A stretch of 64,000 nt of DNA from Okapia johnstoni (lineage: Eukaryota; Chordata; Mammalia; Artiodactyla; Giraffidae): the NCBI GenBank assembly GCA_024291935.2, contig CM044306.1, forward strand, positions 22,527,501 to 22,591,500. Direction: 5' to 3'. Positions 32,740 to 45,179 of this stretch are shown here, one piece after another. A program made the translations under genes and the position numbers. The notes under the pieces were generated by a model. It saw only the letters and a list, made by a program, of their open reading frames with translations, was not told where the DNA came from and searched no databases. Every line of letters begins with the position of its first letter. Within the stretch, counting starts at the first letter, position 1.

Positions 32740-34780
32740 CAGCTGTCTCTCATACCACCCCCTTTCACAGTCATCTTGTACACTTCTCACCATCAGCTAT
32801 GGGAACACATCACCACCCCTCTTCCCCAGGACCCCCTGCCCATTAGCTCGACCCAGAGGGGACACCACAAGCCAACAATGGGCTCCAAGCTGGCCCCCAC
32901 TTCACCCCCAGCACGTGAGTCAGACAGGAAGCTGGAGTCATGGCAGACCCTGTCCTCCACCCCTTCCTGCTCTCTCTTCCCAGGCCCCTTCCCGGGTGGG
33001 GCCGACAGAGGCCTGGGCTAGTAGGTGTGTTGTCGCCACCACTGTTTCTATCCACTTGACTGTTCACCGTGTGCTTGCCCCACACAGCAGCTCGCTGGGG
33101 CCTGGGACCACTGCCCTGACCCAGTTTTCAGAGAAGGAAACAACAGAAACCCAAGAGCACCCAGTCTGTGAGGGCAGCACTGGGACTCCAAGTCCAGAGC
33201 CCTTCATTCCAACTTTGGTCTTACACCTAAACTCTAGCCAACACCAGGGAAGGAATGCTGAGGGCAGCGGGGAACAGATCCAGCCAAACTCTGCTCTCAA
33301 ATCTAGGAATCAGGAAGAGTCATAGGGTTGGGCCCTTGCAGGGGAAGCCACCAGAAGGGAGAACCAGGCAGAACAGGCAGCATCCCTTCCCATCACCTGC
33401 TGTCCCGGGAAAGGACAGGCCAGGATGGAGGATCATGTGGGAGGCAGAGGAGAGAGACAGAGGGGCACAGAGAGGAGGTGAAACCAAGGGGCAGAGAGAG
33501 GAGAAATAAAGGACCATGAGGGTGGGCAGGAGCGAGGGAGGGAGGGGGAAGGGTGAGGGTGAGGCGTGTGGGGCCGGGAGTGGTTTTGTTCTCCTGTTTC
33601 CTGTTTGCTGCTAGCTGGGCCCCCAGTGCAGGAGCCAGACCCCCACCCCCTCCCTGGCGGAAGCCAGACGGGAAGAGGGAGGCTGCCATCAGCGCTGAGT
33701 CAGGAGGGCTTGGGGCAGAGCTGGAAAGGACCATCCATGGTCAAGGGGAGCAGGACTCCTGGCATCTCCATCAGCAAGCTCCACATCATTAGAAAAGCAA
33801 GGCTCCTGGGTCAGGACCACTCCTGCCTTTGTCATGCCCTCCAAAAGCCAGGGCCTCAGACCACGTGGAAGCTCTGACCAGATGTCCTCAGACTCTGCCA
33901 CCCCAAATGAAGGGCTATGACCATAGGGATGTCCTGACTCAAAGCCTGGCCTGCTTTCCCAGAAGGCAGCCAGTTAGTCCCTCCAGCTGCCTGATTTCCT
34001 TTCCTCTTGCTGCAAGTCTGGTCCCTGGTTCTGAGAAAATGGACTCACTCTCCCCTCTCGTACCCCATGGAGTCTCTCATGGCCAACAGGTGCTGACGTG
34101 TCCGTGTGTCCAGATCAAGAACCCACCTCCTTCCCTCGAAACTGGTGAAGGTTCTGAGGGCTGTGGGGAGAGGCAAGGTGGACAAGCAGCACCAGGTCTC
34201 TGTGTTCAGGGCTGCAGAGACCTGGGAAATATAGGCCATCTGTGACACCCATCTCCTGCCCTCCAACCTGGCAGGGGCAACAAGGCCCCCAAAAGTAGGT
34301 AACAGCCTCCTCTAACACAAACCTACACCTTCCCCACCCCACCCTCTCCACCCCAGCTTCCTCTGTAGGGATGTCAGGTGCAGGGTACATACAGTAGGGC
34401 CTAGAAACCTATACACAGTTTGAATAAATGATCCTCCAGGCCTGGGGAGCCTCTCAGCCACCTCCCCCATTTCCTTTGGGAAAGGAATGTGGGGTGGGCC
34501 CCAGAGTGCAGTCAGGGGGGGGAACAAGGGCTGGGAAATACCAGGCGTAGCTGAGATTCTATTCCAAGCCTTCCTGCCTGGTGTGAGTACTCCCCTACAC
34601 CCTCCCAGCTTCCTCCCCCCAAATCAGGAATTACCCCGCTGAGCAGTCTCTCCCATCATCCTCGAGTTTGACCAGCTTGCAAAATCCATTCAAAGTTATC
34701 TTCCTGAAGGTCCCTGGGGAGGGCTTGGGGACTACACTCCCAAAGGGAGGGTGTCCAGTCTTCCTCTCTCCAGATGAGAT
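32740..34780. other. Intron 1, unique section
   Basis: No confident repeat or exon. GA-rich between 33430 and 33560. Confidence 0.45.
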
Positions 34781-34784
34781 CATC

Positions 34785-35100
34785 CTTTACTGTTGGAAAG
34801 CACTTTCACTTTATCTCATTTGATCCTTACCCTAAGAACCGGATATGTGAAATTGTTTTTATACCCATTTTTCAGATGCAGGAACTGAGGCTCAGAGAGG
34901 ACAAATAACTGATTCAAGGCTAAGCTGGGACCATCCTAGGATTCTAGCTGACTCAAATCTCTTTCCATTATCCCCTTATTTATCTATTCAGAAACTTGAG
35001 TGCCTGCTAAGGGCCAGGTGCTATGCTGGGAGCTGGGACACCTTAGAAAGATAAGACAAATGCAGACCTCACCCTCAGGGTACTTACAGTGCTATCCTAG
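34785..35100. repeat. MIR followed by another old repeat
   Basis: CATTTTTCAGATGCAGGAAC and CTGAGGCTCAGAGAGG identify MIR; GTGCCTGCTAAGGGCCAGGT starts a second ancient fragment. Confidence 0.75.
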
Positions 35101-35734
35101 CTCCTGAAATCTTCAGGGGTCTCGAGTTCTAGATTCAGGTCCAAGCCAGCTGCCTTCACCCCCACCAACAGAGACCCCCACACACATACCAAAGGAGCCC
35201 CTGTGTCAGGGATTCAGGGCCTCTTCTCTCTGGAAGGGGACAGCTTGTTTGAGGGTGGCATTCGGGGCCTCCCAGGTTAGCCTTTGAACCAGAGGGTGGA
35301 TGGGGCTGGTGGAGCGGAAGGCTGAAGGGGCCAGCCTGACAACCAGGAGCTGGGGAGAGGAGAGCATCCTGGGGCCCAAGGGTCAGGTGAGAGGAGAAGG
35401 AGGGAAACGGGTACTGCTGAAGGGCATGTGGTTCAGGAAGTGAGAAAGAGGGTTCTCTGGGTCAATTTGCCTGCTTTTTCTTCCTCTGGCTTGCTTAGTG
35501 CCTCCTCCCAGAACATAGGCTCCAAACCATTAGACAAGCAATGCAACCACCCCAAGAGAATCATGTGGAATCTCCAAAGGACTGACTGGTTCCATATGCC
35601 CACTGCACACCACCAAACTGGGACCCATTGACACAGGCTGGGACCTGGGACCCTTTGCTGCAGTGCTTGCCCCTGGATAAAATTCTCCTCCAGCAACAAA
35701 ATGCAAAGAAACTATATATGGGACTAAAAATAAC

Positions 35735-36127
35735 TGTACACATTCACAGTTGGGGCAAAATTATGGACTAAAGATACAAAGAGACCAAAAAACCCAACTG
35801 CCACTTTTGAAGAGCCCAGAAGAAAAGCAGGAGTTGGGGAGAAAAAGAAGGGTATTGAGAATGCCCTCTATACTCAACACCACAAGAGGGGTGGGCAAAA
35901 TACCTAAGACACCGCTCCAGCCTGACTCTTGGACACACCCCTCCCCTCCCCCCATATAAGGAACAAGCCTGCCCCTTCCTCAGGTAGCAGCAAGCAAGGG
36001 AACTTGTTTGTTCTCTCTAGACCCTGTGGTAGCAGGGGTCCTAATAAGGCCTTGCCTGAATTTCTTATCTGGCTTCTAGTCAATTTTTATTGATTGGGGA
36101 AGGCCAGGAACCCTGGTCAGTATCACA
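35735..36127 (+). mobile_element. Solo endogenous-retrovirus LTR with 5-bp target duplication
   Basis: A 393-bp element begins TGTACACATT and ends TATCACA, with the pentamer ATAAC immediately before (35730-35734) and after (36128-36132). A TATA-like ATATAAGG lies near 35954 and a polyadenylation-like AATAAGGCC near 36044, in the order expected of a plus-oriented LTR. No internal viral genes are present, so it is a solo LTR left by recombination. The family is not assigned. Confidence 0.85.
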
Positions 36128-36739
36128 ATAACCACCCCACAACCTCACATACAGACAGAGCAAATCCTCTGCCAGCCAGTCCATCCCAGGCATGCAGGCA
36201 ATGTGATACCAAGGCATGCCCGCCCGCCCACCCCTGGGCCTCTGACCCCTGCCCCAGTCTCCTCGCTCAAGGGCAGCCGCCCCCTCCCTCCTCCTCCACC
36301 CTTCTGCCCCACTCGGATGCCTGCTTCTCTCTCAGCACTGCTTGTGTGCAGCCTGACGTGCCCCAACAGGCGAAGCTGACAAGCCGGCCAGGCAGGCCCG
36401 GGTCTCCCCAACATTCTTGAATGTGCGGATAACCCCGCGTCTCTGGGAACCTGGGGACCCCATACTCGATCTAGCCTGCAGGCAGTGGGGGGGTGGCTCA
36501 GAGGGTCTCTCCCTATCCAGGGTCAGTCTTGCCCTGAGTGGGGGTGTGGTGACACTCCTCTCCCACTCTGAAACTGGGCCCCAGGAAGGCTGGGGGAGGG
36601 GAAGGTGAGAGAAAAGGGAGGAGGAAGCACTGGCGATGCCAGAAATTCAGGACGGGCCCACAGTCAAGCAGCACCCTCAGGCAGCACCGAATCCCCTAGT
36701 TCTTCCAGTGGCAGTATGGCTCAGGCTTAGCACGTGGAC

Positions 36740-36950
36740 TCCAGGGTCCTCTGGAGTCCAGAACTTCTGGGTCTGTGTCCTGTCTCTACTACTTCCTGGC
36801 TGTGAGACCTTGGGCAAATTACTTAACCTCTTTGAGCCTCAGCTCCTCACCAGTAAAAAGGGAATGACACTTAAGTTCCAGCTCATAGGTTGTTGGGAGA
36901 ATTAAGTCAATTAAAGGAAGTCCTGAGTAGGAATTCAATAAATGCAAGCT
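36740..36950 (+). repeat. MIR
   Basis: CTGGCTGTGAGACCTTGGGC, AATTACTTAACCTCTTTGAG and a trailing GAATTCAATAAATG. 36133-36739 holds unique sequence in which I see nothing. Confidence 0.85.
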
Positions 36951-36964
36951 TTTGTTTGTTGTTT

Positions 36965-37420
36965 TTTCTTTTAAAAGGTTTTTTTATTGAGGTATAACTG
37001 ATGTGTAACATTATATTAGTTTCAGGTATACAGCATGATTGGATATTCACATATTGGATATTCACATATATTTTGAAGTGATCACTACAAGTCTAGTTAA
37101 ACATGTTACCACACTTTGCAGAATTTTTTTCCTGTGATGAGCTCAGATCTACTCTCTTAGCAACCTTCAAGCATGTAATACTCTATTATTAACTATGGTC
37201 ACTGCGCTATACATGACATCCCCAGGACTTTTCTTTTTGACTCCTTCCACCCATTTCACCCACCCCCCATTTCTGACAACCACCAGTCTGTGAACCTGGT
37301 TTGGTTTTTTTTGTTTGTTTGGGGGGGGGTTTCTTTTTAGATTCCACATATAAGTGAAATCATACTTACAGTATCTGATTCTCTCTGATTTATTTCACTT
37401 GCCCTCAAGGTCAGTGCAAG
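36965..37420 (-). mobile_element. L1 3'-UTR fragment, reverse
   Basis: TTTTTATTGAGGTATAACTG, AGTCTAGTTAAACATGTTAC and TTCCACATATAAGTGAAATC are L1 3' sequence. A short local duplication of TTGGATATTCACATA is at 37039-37069. Confidence 0.85.
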
Positions 37421-38334
37421 ATGTTTTCAGCATCTTTTGGATATTCACACTCACATACCCAACCACACTCACAGATATACAAACAGCTTGGCCCCACGTA
37501 CACAAAGACACAGTGACACATACAGACACTCAAGGAGGTCTGTACAGACCCAGGTGAACCTATTCACATGGGCAGCACCATCACCTCCACTGCCAGCCCC
37601 CTACATGCCCCACCTTCCCCTAATAAGCAGGGAGGAATCATCAGGAGCCCCCCACTTTTGTAGCAGAACTTCCTCAGGCCCAGAGCCTTGTCTGTAGGTC
37701 CTTTGGGAATGAGGAAGGGGCGGCCAACATGAGACCCCAGGACAGAGCCTGCTCCCAGCAGACAAGGAGCATGGCGAAGGTGCCAGGCTGGCAGGGCCTC
37801 CTCCCAGCAGGAGAGCCAGTTCCCTCCTCAGGGACACCAGAAGGAGGGGTCTTTCCTCGTGGTGGGAAATGAGCGCTTACAGAGCAGGGTGAGTCTGGAG
37901 CCAGCCACAAAGTAAACAGTGGGGCCATTGCCCAGGCAACCGTGGCCCCAGCGTGGGCCAGGGCGCACCACAGGCCCTCTCAACCCCTGATTTACTCCAC
38001 TCAGCAGCCCCTCTACTGTCTCAAGGCATGCCCTTCCGGTAGCCATTCTGGTCTCTGGGCCTGTCTGGGGACTCCTCAGAAGGAAGAAGCGGTCCTTTCT
38101 CCATCAGATTGGGCTCCTTGAGAGCAGGCTTGTTGTTCTGCCCCATATTAGTCCAGAGTCTCTTCCCAGCAGTCAAGGCCTGTGTCCTTCCCTCAGATCG
38201 GAGAGTACTCAAGGGCCTGGCCTGAGTCTCTCCCACTAGACTGAGAGCTTCCTAAGGATCCTAGCTACTACATTTTCAGAAATGTATTTGTAGAGCTAGA
38301 GTGCTTTGTCTGTAGTAGACTCTCAAAAAGTATT

Positions 38335-39680
38335 TGCTGATGGTGAGAATGTGGAGAAATTCACTCTTGTGCTTTGCTGGTGGGAATGCAAAATGGCTTA
38401 TTTGCATCTGCAGAGACCAGACATGTGGACATAGAAGGTGAAGGAGAGGAGGGGATGAATTGAGACAGTGGCATTGACACTACTATGTGTAAAACAGATA
38501 GCTAGCAGGAAGCTGCTATAAAGCACTGGGAGCCCAGTTCCAGTGCTCTGTGATGACCCAGAGGGGTGGGGTGGGGGTGGTGGGAGGGAGGCTCAAGAGG
38601 AAGGGAATATATGTATATTTATGCCTGATTTCTGTTATTGTTCATCAAAAATCAACACAACATTGTAAAATAATTATTTCAATTTTTTAAATGGTAGAAA
38701 ACAATATTACTAAAAAAATTAAACATAGAATTACGATATGACCCAACAATTCCACATCTGGCCGTGAAGCCAAAAGAAGTGAAAGCAGGGACTCAAATAG
38801 ATATTTGTACAATGATGTTCATAGCAGCATATTTCATAAAGGTCAAAAGGTGGAAACAATCCATTATAGATGAATTGGATAAACACAATGTGATATATAT
38901 ATGTATATATATATATGCATATATGTATATATATATTCACAATGGAATTTTATTGTCTTAAATTCTGACACATGCCACAATATGGATGATCCGTGAAGAC
39001 ACTGTGAATTGAAAGTGAAAGTCACTCAATCGTGTCTGTGACCCCATGGACTGTAGTTCACCAGGCTCATCTGTCAATGGAATTCTCCAGACAAGAATAC
39101 TGGAGTGGGTTGCCACTTCCTTCTCCAGGGGGTCTTCCCGACCCAGGGATGGAACCGGGGTCTCCCGCATTGTAGGCAGATTCTTGACCATCTGAGCTAC
39201 AATGACCTGGTCCGTGAAGACATTATGCTACGTGAAATAAGCCAGATCAAAAAGACAAGTATTGGAGCTTCCCTGGTGGTCCAGTGGTCAGGGCTCCACA
39301 CTTTCACTGCAGGGGGCACAGGTTTGATCCCTGCTCTGGGAACTAAGATCCCACAGGCCACGTGGTATGGTCAAAAAGTTTTTTTTTAAAAAAAGAGAGA
39401 GACCACACTGCTTTAAAACAGAAAGACAAATATTGTATGATTCTGCTTATATGAGATAGCGAGATTCACAGAGACAGGAAATAGAACGGTGGCTACCAAA
39501 GGCTAGGGGAAAGGGGAATGTAAGTTATTATTTAGTGAGTACAGAGTTTCAGTTTGGGAAGATGAAAAGGTTCTGGAGGTTTGTGGTGGTGACAGTTTCA
39601 AAACGATGTGGATGGACTTAATGCCACTGAACCGTACACTTAAAAATGATCAGTTTTGAGCTGTCTATATTTTAGCACAC
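38335..39680 (+). mobile_element. Composite L1 fragments with nested SINEs
   Basis: L1 ORF2 tail (TGCTTTGCTGGTGGGAATGC), an L1 3' end (38490-38690), then more L1 from 38695. It is interrupted by a reverse BovA2 (39002-39209, flanked by TCCGTGAAGACA copies) and a Bov-tA unit (39268-39380). A TATATATG tract is at 38889-38935. No intact ORF. Confidence 0.85.
39002..39209 (-). repeat. BovA2 SINE nested in L1
   Basis: GACCCCATGGACTGTAGTTC to TTGACCATCTGAGCTACAAT, with TCCGTGAAGACA at both borders as target-site duplication. Confidence 0.88.
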
Positions 39681-39987
39681 ACCAAGAAAATGGCAAAGTC
39701 AGAATTCAAATTAAAAATATATATATTATTGAAAGAAAATAGAATAAATGAATGGGTCCTCCAATGGGGCCCAGAAGCAGGCCCTGCCCACAGTGGATGC
39801 CGAAGACAGCTGGGCACCTCCTGCAGGGAGAACCTTTCCCTCCCATCCCCTTCCGTTGTGCCCTCTCAGAGCCCCCACTGTCGTCTCTGGCACCCTAGTA
39901 GTCCCTGTGCAGGGGGAGTTCTTAGGCCCAGGGGAGTCTGAACCTCACACACAGTAGATCCTTGGCGTTGATGAGGACCTACCATAT

Positions 39988-40205
39988 ATCAGGCTTCACT
40001 GGTGGTTCAGATGGTAAAGAATCTACCTGCAATGTGGGGGAGCCAGGTTCCATCCCTGGGTTGGGAAGATCGCTGGAGAAGGAAATTGAAACCCACTCCA
40101 GTATTCTTGTCTGGAGAATTCCAGGGACAGAGGAGCCTGACAGGCTATAGTCCATAGCGCTGCAAAGAGTCGTACACGACTAAGCGACTAACACTTTCAC
40201 TTACC
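39988..40205 (+). repeat. BovA2 SINE
   Basis: AGGCTTCACTGGTGGTTCAG to GACTAAGCGACTAACACTTT. Near-matching TACCATATAT / TACCATCTAT flank it. Confidence 0.9.
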
Positions 40206-41449
40206 ATCTATCGGAGGCCAGACAGACGGATGCAGTGTCTTGAAATGCCACATTCCAAGGTGCCAGGACCTTGGAAGAGCTTTTCTAGCAAAGTCAGGCT
40301 GAGTATAGGGCTCCTGATCCCCTGAGGTCCGACCCTCCCCTCAACACACACGTCTTTCCCAAGCCTATGTACATATGTTTACACACCACTTGTAACATGT
40401 ACACACACACCAGGGTGTGCACACAGAGGCAAATCCCTGTTCTCCAATGCTCTCTCAGGCACACACTCCAAGAAAACCACGCCTGCACGCTGAAGGATGC
40501 AGCCTTGGCAGAGATGCAGGCAGGGCCCGCATGCAGCAGAGCCCCCTGCTGGCCCAGGTCTGGCACACTTATCTCCTTAGCCCAGAGTGGGCAGGGTGCC
40601 CTCATTCCCTCCACTCCCCTTCCCTGCTGCACTGTCCAGGCCCCTAGCCAGGCCCCAGGGTCAGACTCCCCACCTGTTACAGAGGAGCAGAAGGACAGAG
40701 TGACTGTGGACTCTTAGGAAGGGTTTCGCTTTGGTTGGTCAAGGAGGCCTGGAGAGAGGCCTGAGCAATTTCTCAGACCAGATCGTGTTAGGGGCAGCCA
40801 TTCCTGAAGGCCAGAGGATGCCTGCAATGACTCTTCCCCAAAGTCATCATATTCGTTCTTTGACTCCACACTGAAAACCTCATTTCAGAGGAGACTGGGG
40901 GAGAACCCTGGACGTGGCTCTTCCCATGGTCCCCCACACCTCTCTTCAGAAGTTCTTCCTGTTGTCTGACCATCTAGGCAGAGACAACAGGTGCACCCAC
41001 TGGTTTCTTTCAGGGGAGCGCTCAGTCCAAGTCAAGCTGAGACCACATCCCCTCCCAGGGCAGGTCTCAGCAGATTCTGAAAGTCTCCCCAAGGGCACAT
41101 GGGGCTCCCTACAGGGAGAGGTTCTCAGCTCCACCCCTGAAACCACCCACCCCCTCAGCCCAGGCCCTGCTCAACCTGCCCAGGTCATCCTACGCCCAGC
41201 GCCCCAGTGTAAGAGCTGAACCTCTCCCTAATCCAGCCCGTGTTGCCCCCGAGGCAGCTGGAAGGGTGGAGGGGACGGTGGCTCTGCAGGGACAAACAAC
41301 CTCCCCTGGCTTCTGCCCAGGAGGGAGCAGGGATGGTTTCTGGGCTGGGCTCTGTGGTCTGAAGAGGACAGACGGCATTGCTTTCGGCCCCAGATCCTCC
41401 CCCTCACCAGGTGCCGGGCTCTGCATTTGGGGACACTGTGACAGCCGCA

Positions 41450-41530
41450 GCAGTAATTAATATTTGTTGAGCCCTTGTTATAAGCCAGGCACGCTTCACA
41501 TGCATTAACTCATTTAACAGCAGAGCAGCT
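41450..41530. repeat. MIR-family fragment
   Basis: TTGTTGAGCCCTTGTTATAA and CACATGCATTAACTCATTTA. 40210-41450 and 41530-42050 otherwise look unique with no exon. Confidence 0.6.
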
Positions 41531-42049
41531 TCTTAGGATAAGCGAGACACACACCCACACACCACCTTGGCCTCTTGGGCCCCCCACCCAGTCTGGTGCT
41601 GAGCTAAACCATAGGGCACCTAAGGGTGTGGGATAGAAGGCTGGTGAGAAGGAGACTTCTGGCCCAGCCTTGAGAAAGCTGACCTGGAGAGAGGGTCACA
41701 CTTGCCAACGGTTTTGACTCTAGTCCTTTTCTGGCTGTGTCCTCGAGTTCACACAGGTTTTTCTTATTTCTTCAGTCACAAAACAAAGCTAGGTATAGCA
41801 GTCTGACAAAGTTGCTGGGAAGGCATCCTGGGAACCGAAAAGTGGGAGGGGCTACAGCCCCGGCCCTACAACCCATCCAAGAGTGGACTTGGTTTCCCAA
41901 ACGTCTCCTGAGTCCACCCACTTCACCATGTCCACCACTCTACTCAAGTCTCTGTCACTCCTCTGGCCCCTGACAGTCCGGACACATTGTTTTAACACGA
42001 GGACCATCAGGCCCTGTGCAATGAGCCTCTGGGTTCCATGCCCACCACA

Positions 42050-42330
42050 CCCCTTTGCTCTGTGCTCCGGTTACCCTGGCCTTCTTCCAGTTCCTTTGAA
42101 GACTAGGCACCCTTCCAGCCTCAGGCCCTTTGCACATGCTGTTTCTGGAATGCTGTTCCCTCTTCCCCAGCTCCCTCCCTGCCTCATCAACCCACACCCT
42201 AATTAGTTCCAACCCACTCTGCAGTTCTCACCAAAAGAGTCACTCCCCAGAGACACCTCCTCAACCCCCCGGACCAGGTCAGATCTCACAGTACTCTCGA
42301 GATGGTGTCTATATATTTATGAGGTTATTT
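42050..42330. repeat. L2-derived region
   Basis: CTTTGCACATGCTGTTTCTG and CCCCAGAGACACCTCCTCAA are typical LINE2 3' text. Confidence 0.65.
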
Positions 42331-43099
42331 TGACCAACATCTCCCCCCTGGGGCTGCAGGCTCTGGAAGGCTGGGACCATGTCAGCTCCTGGCCCAGCGT
42401 GGATTGAATGTGCAGGAATGAGTGAGCTTCGCCTCAGAGAGGGTGGATGGTTGGCAAACCCCCATTCCCAGGAAAGGTCTGTCTGGGGCAGAGGCTGCTT
42501 CAGATCTTTGTCCATCTTCTTGTACCCCCCCAACTCCTTCCTCAGTAGGAACCAGATCCAGAAAGTGGGGGTGCTGGAAGAAGAGAGTCAGGAGTGAGGA
42601 GAAAAGGGAAGCTGCCTCATCTCTTTTGCAGGGTCCACTGTCCCCTTACCCCAGCTGGCCAAGCCCTTGTCCACTCAGCGCTGGCCCACCACACCCACAG
42701 CTCTCGCTCCCTGGAATTTAACATTTGTCTTTCCCTCCCCCACCTTCCTTTAACTTCTCCCTTACCCTCCAGGTCTCAGCTTGACTGTTTCTGAAAAGCT
42801 TCCCGGACTGCAAGCTAAGGGACTTGCCAGGGAGCCACGACTAGCAGCAGCTCCGATTCAAGCCCAGGTCTGTCTGCCGGCAGAGTCCAGGCTCTCAGCC
42901 ACCTCATCACACGCCTCATTACTACGTTTCTCTCTTGAGGCCCGGGTGAGAGATACGCCCCCTCTCTAGGCCTCAGTTTCCTCGCGAGGGTTCGGGCACC
43001 CCCAGACTTCAGGAAAACAGGCAGAGATGCAAAGTGGCTGAGGAGACACAGGGAGAAGTTCGAGGGGAGGAAAGAGGAGTGGAGGGAAGCAGGAGCGCA

Positions 43100-43520
43100 G
43101 AGGGTGGCAACCTCGGACCAGCCAGACGTGAGTAACGCCAAGTATGCGAACTACGCCAGCCCCAGAGCTATGAATAGGGCGGTCAGGCTGGCCGCCCAGG
43201 TCGGCCCTTCACGCCCGCATCCCCCGAGCCCAGCCCTGCGCAAGGTCCCGAAATGGGGCGGAGGCCAAGGAGTCACGCTTTGGGGCGGAGGCCGAGAGGC
43301 AGGATCGAAGAGGTGCGGTCATGCAGATGAAATGCAAATAGAGAGCAGCTGGCTTATCTGATTGGTGGGTCTCTGCCCTTCCGGAAGAGTGCTCCGAATG
43401 AGCTCTAGCATCGCGCTGGGCCCCGGCTCACATTTGTTTTTGCCCCGGCAGTCGCGGTTCCCCAGCGGTCTTTCGGGTCACCCCTTGGATGAGTCGCAAT
43501 GATAGGTGCAAGCTCTCAAC
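43100..43520. promoter_or_regulatory. CpG-rich regulatory cluster in intron 1 (GC boxes, octamer, GATA, CCAAT)
   Basis: Two copies of TGGGGCGGAGGCC (43254-43266, 43281-43293), an octamer ATGCAAAT (43332-43339), a GATA site CTTATCT (43353-43359) and ATTGG (43361-43365) occur within 115 bp of CpG-enriched non-repeat DNA. Read on the minus strand the order is CCAAT, GATA, octamer, GC boxes. A good donor (GAC|GTGAGTAAC, 43128) exists on plus. It is either an enhancer or a small promoter for an unannotated transcript. Confidence 0.45.
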
Positions 43521-44084
43521 CTGTTCTGTCGAGGCCCTGGTAAGGCTCTGCGGTTGAGATACCTTTCCCTGCCCACCCCAGGGCCAGGTCAGCCTCTCCT
43601 CCTTGGAGCTCATATGTCTGACAGCTGGGCTTTTGGAAAATTATAACAGCCCATCCCTGCCTCACCTTTTCTCATCAGTGACCAAAGTGGGGAGCACCCT
43701 GGGCCAGGAGCAGGAAACTCAGTCCCCAGCCCAGTGCAACCCCTTGTGTGCCCCCAAAAGATTCAGTCAACCTCAAAGCCTGGCTCCTCTTTCATTCTGG
43801 CATGACTGACTAGGTGTCCCCGAGGGCAAGGAGTCCAAGAGACCTAAGATCAGGTCCCAGCTGTGTGAGCCCAGTCAAGTCTCTTCCCTCTCCAAGCCTC
43901 AGCTGTGAATGAGGTCCCTGAGAGGGCTCAGTGTAGAGTGCCTGGCACATAGGAGTTTTTGATAAATCTGAGTTCAGTAGTCCACAAAGGATTTTTTTTT
44001 TAATTAATAAAACAGCTCCTGATTTTATCAAGAGACAGACATGAGAGAAAATTTAAAGGCTGCAGAGCAGAGTGTTTAAACATT

Positions 44085-44330
44085 CCTAAACAAGATTCAG
44101 AAGAATCTGGCTTCGAATCCCAACTTGGTCACACTTCCTAGCTGTGTGTCCTTGGACTAGTTACTAACCTCTCTGAGCTTCTGTTTCTGCATTTATAAAA
44201 TAGAGATACTCTATTCCCCATGAGGCTGTTGTACACATTAAAGAGATAAATGTGTATAAAGTGCTCAGTACAGCAGTGCCGGACACTGAAATGTTCAATA
44301 AATGTTAGTTGCAACCAATACTCCTATTGT
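44085..44330 (+). repeat. MIR
   Basis: CTGGCTTCGAATCCCAACTT, CTAGCTGTGTGTCCTTGGAC and ATAAAGTGCTCAGTACAGCA identify MIR. Further ancient fragments (L2-like) extend over about 44400-45130. Confidence 0.8.
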
Positions 44331-45179
44331 TATTATTATGCGATTTTCACAAGGCAGTGTGAAGTACTATGGTAACTTTCAGTTCATCAGTCAACAATAT
44401 TCATTCAATTTGGCCAGGTCTAGAAGCTGGAGATAGAGTACAAAGTCCCTACCCTCGTGGGGCCTCTAGTGCCCAGAGGAGGAAATCCCCGTATATATGA
44501 GGAATTGGTGGCTGATTCGTGTGCGTGTGTGTGTGTGTGTGGCAGATTTACAGAGAAGGATATTTGAACTGGACATTGAGGATAAACAGGAGTTTGTGAA
44601 ATGGAGAAGACAAGGAAGTTCTATCAGACAAGGGGAAGAGATGGTATGGCATGTTTCTGGGAAGGGGAAGAGGATGACACATCCCACTTCCATCTTGTCC
44701 TCTCCATCTCCAGTTCCACATTCAGCCCTCATCAACTCTCATCTGGTCTGCTGCCTCCACTTCCTGAAACCTCTCCATGGCTCCACAGTATCTATGGGAG
44801 CAAGTCAAGTTCCACAGTACGGCATGAAGGATCCGCCATGAGATGGAGAAGAGGTCCAGGATCTGGCCCTCACTGGCCTTGACAGTCTCAATCTCTCTTT
44901 CCTCTCAATCTTGCACTCACTGGCCCCATAAGAAGCCAGGCTGTTTGATACCTCCTTGCCTTTGCTCATGCTGGGTCCTTCTGGCTAGAATGCCCTTCTC
45001 TCCCTTCTTCACTATCCCACCGTCCCAGCAGGCATCTTTTAAGCCTTGGCAAGTCTCACCTCCTTGGGGAAGCCTTCTTCCCTTCAGAGCTGGAGCATCT
45101 TTAGCAGGGCAGGGACTCAGCCCACGTTTATTGACGGAGCCCTGGGGTCCTCCATACCACTCATGAGCAATCCCAGACA

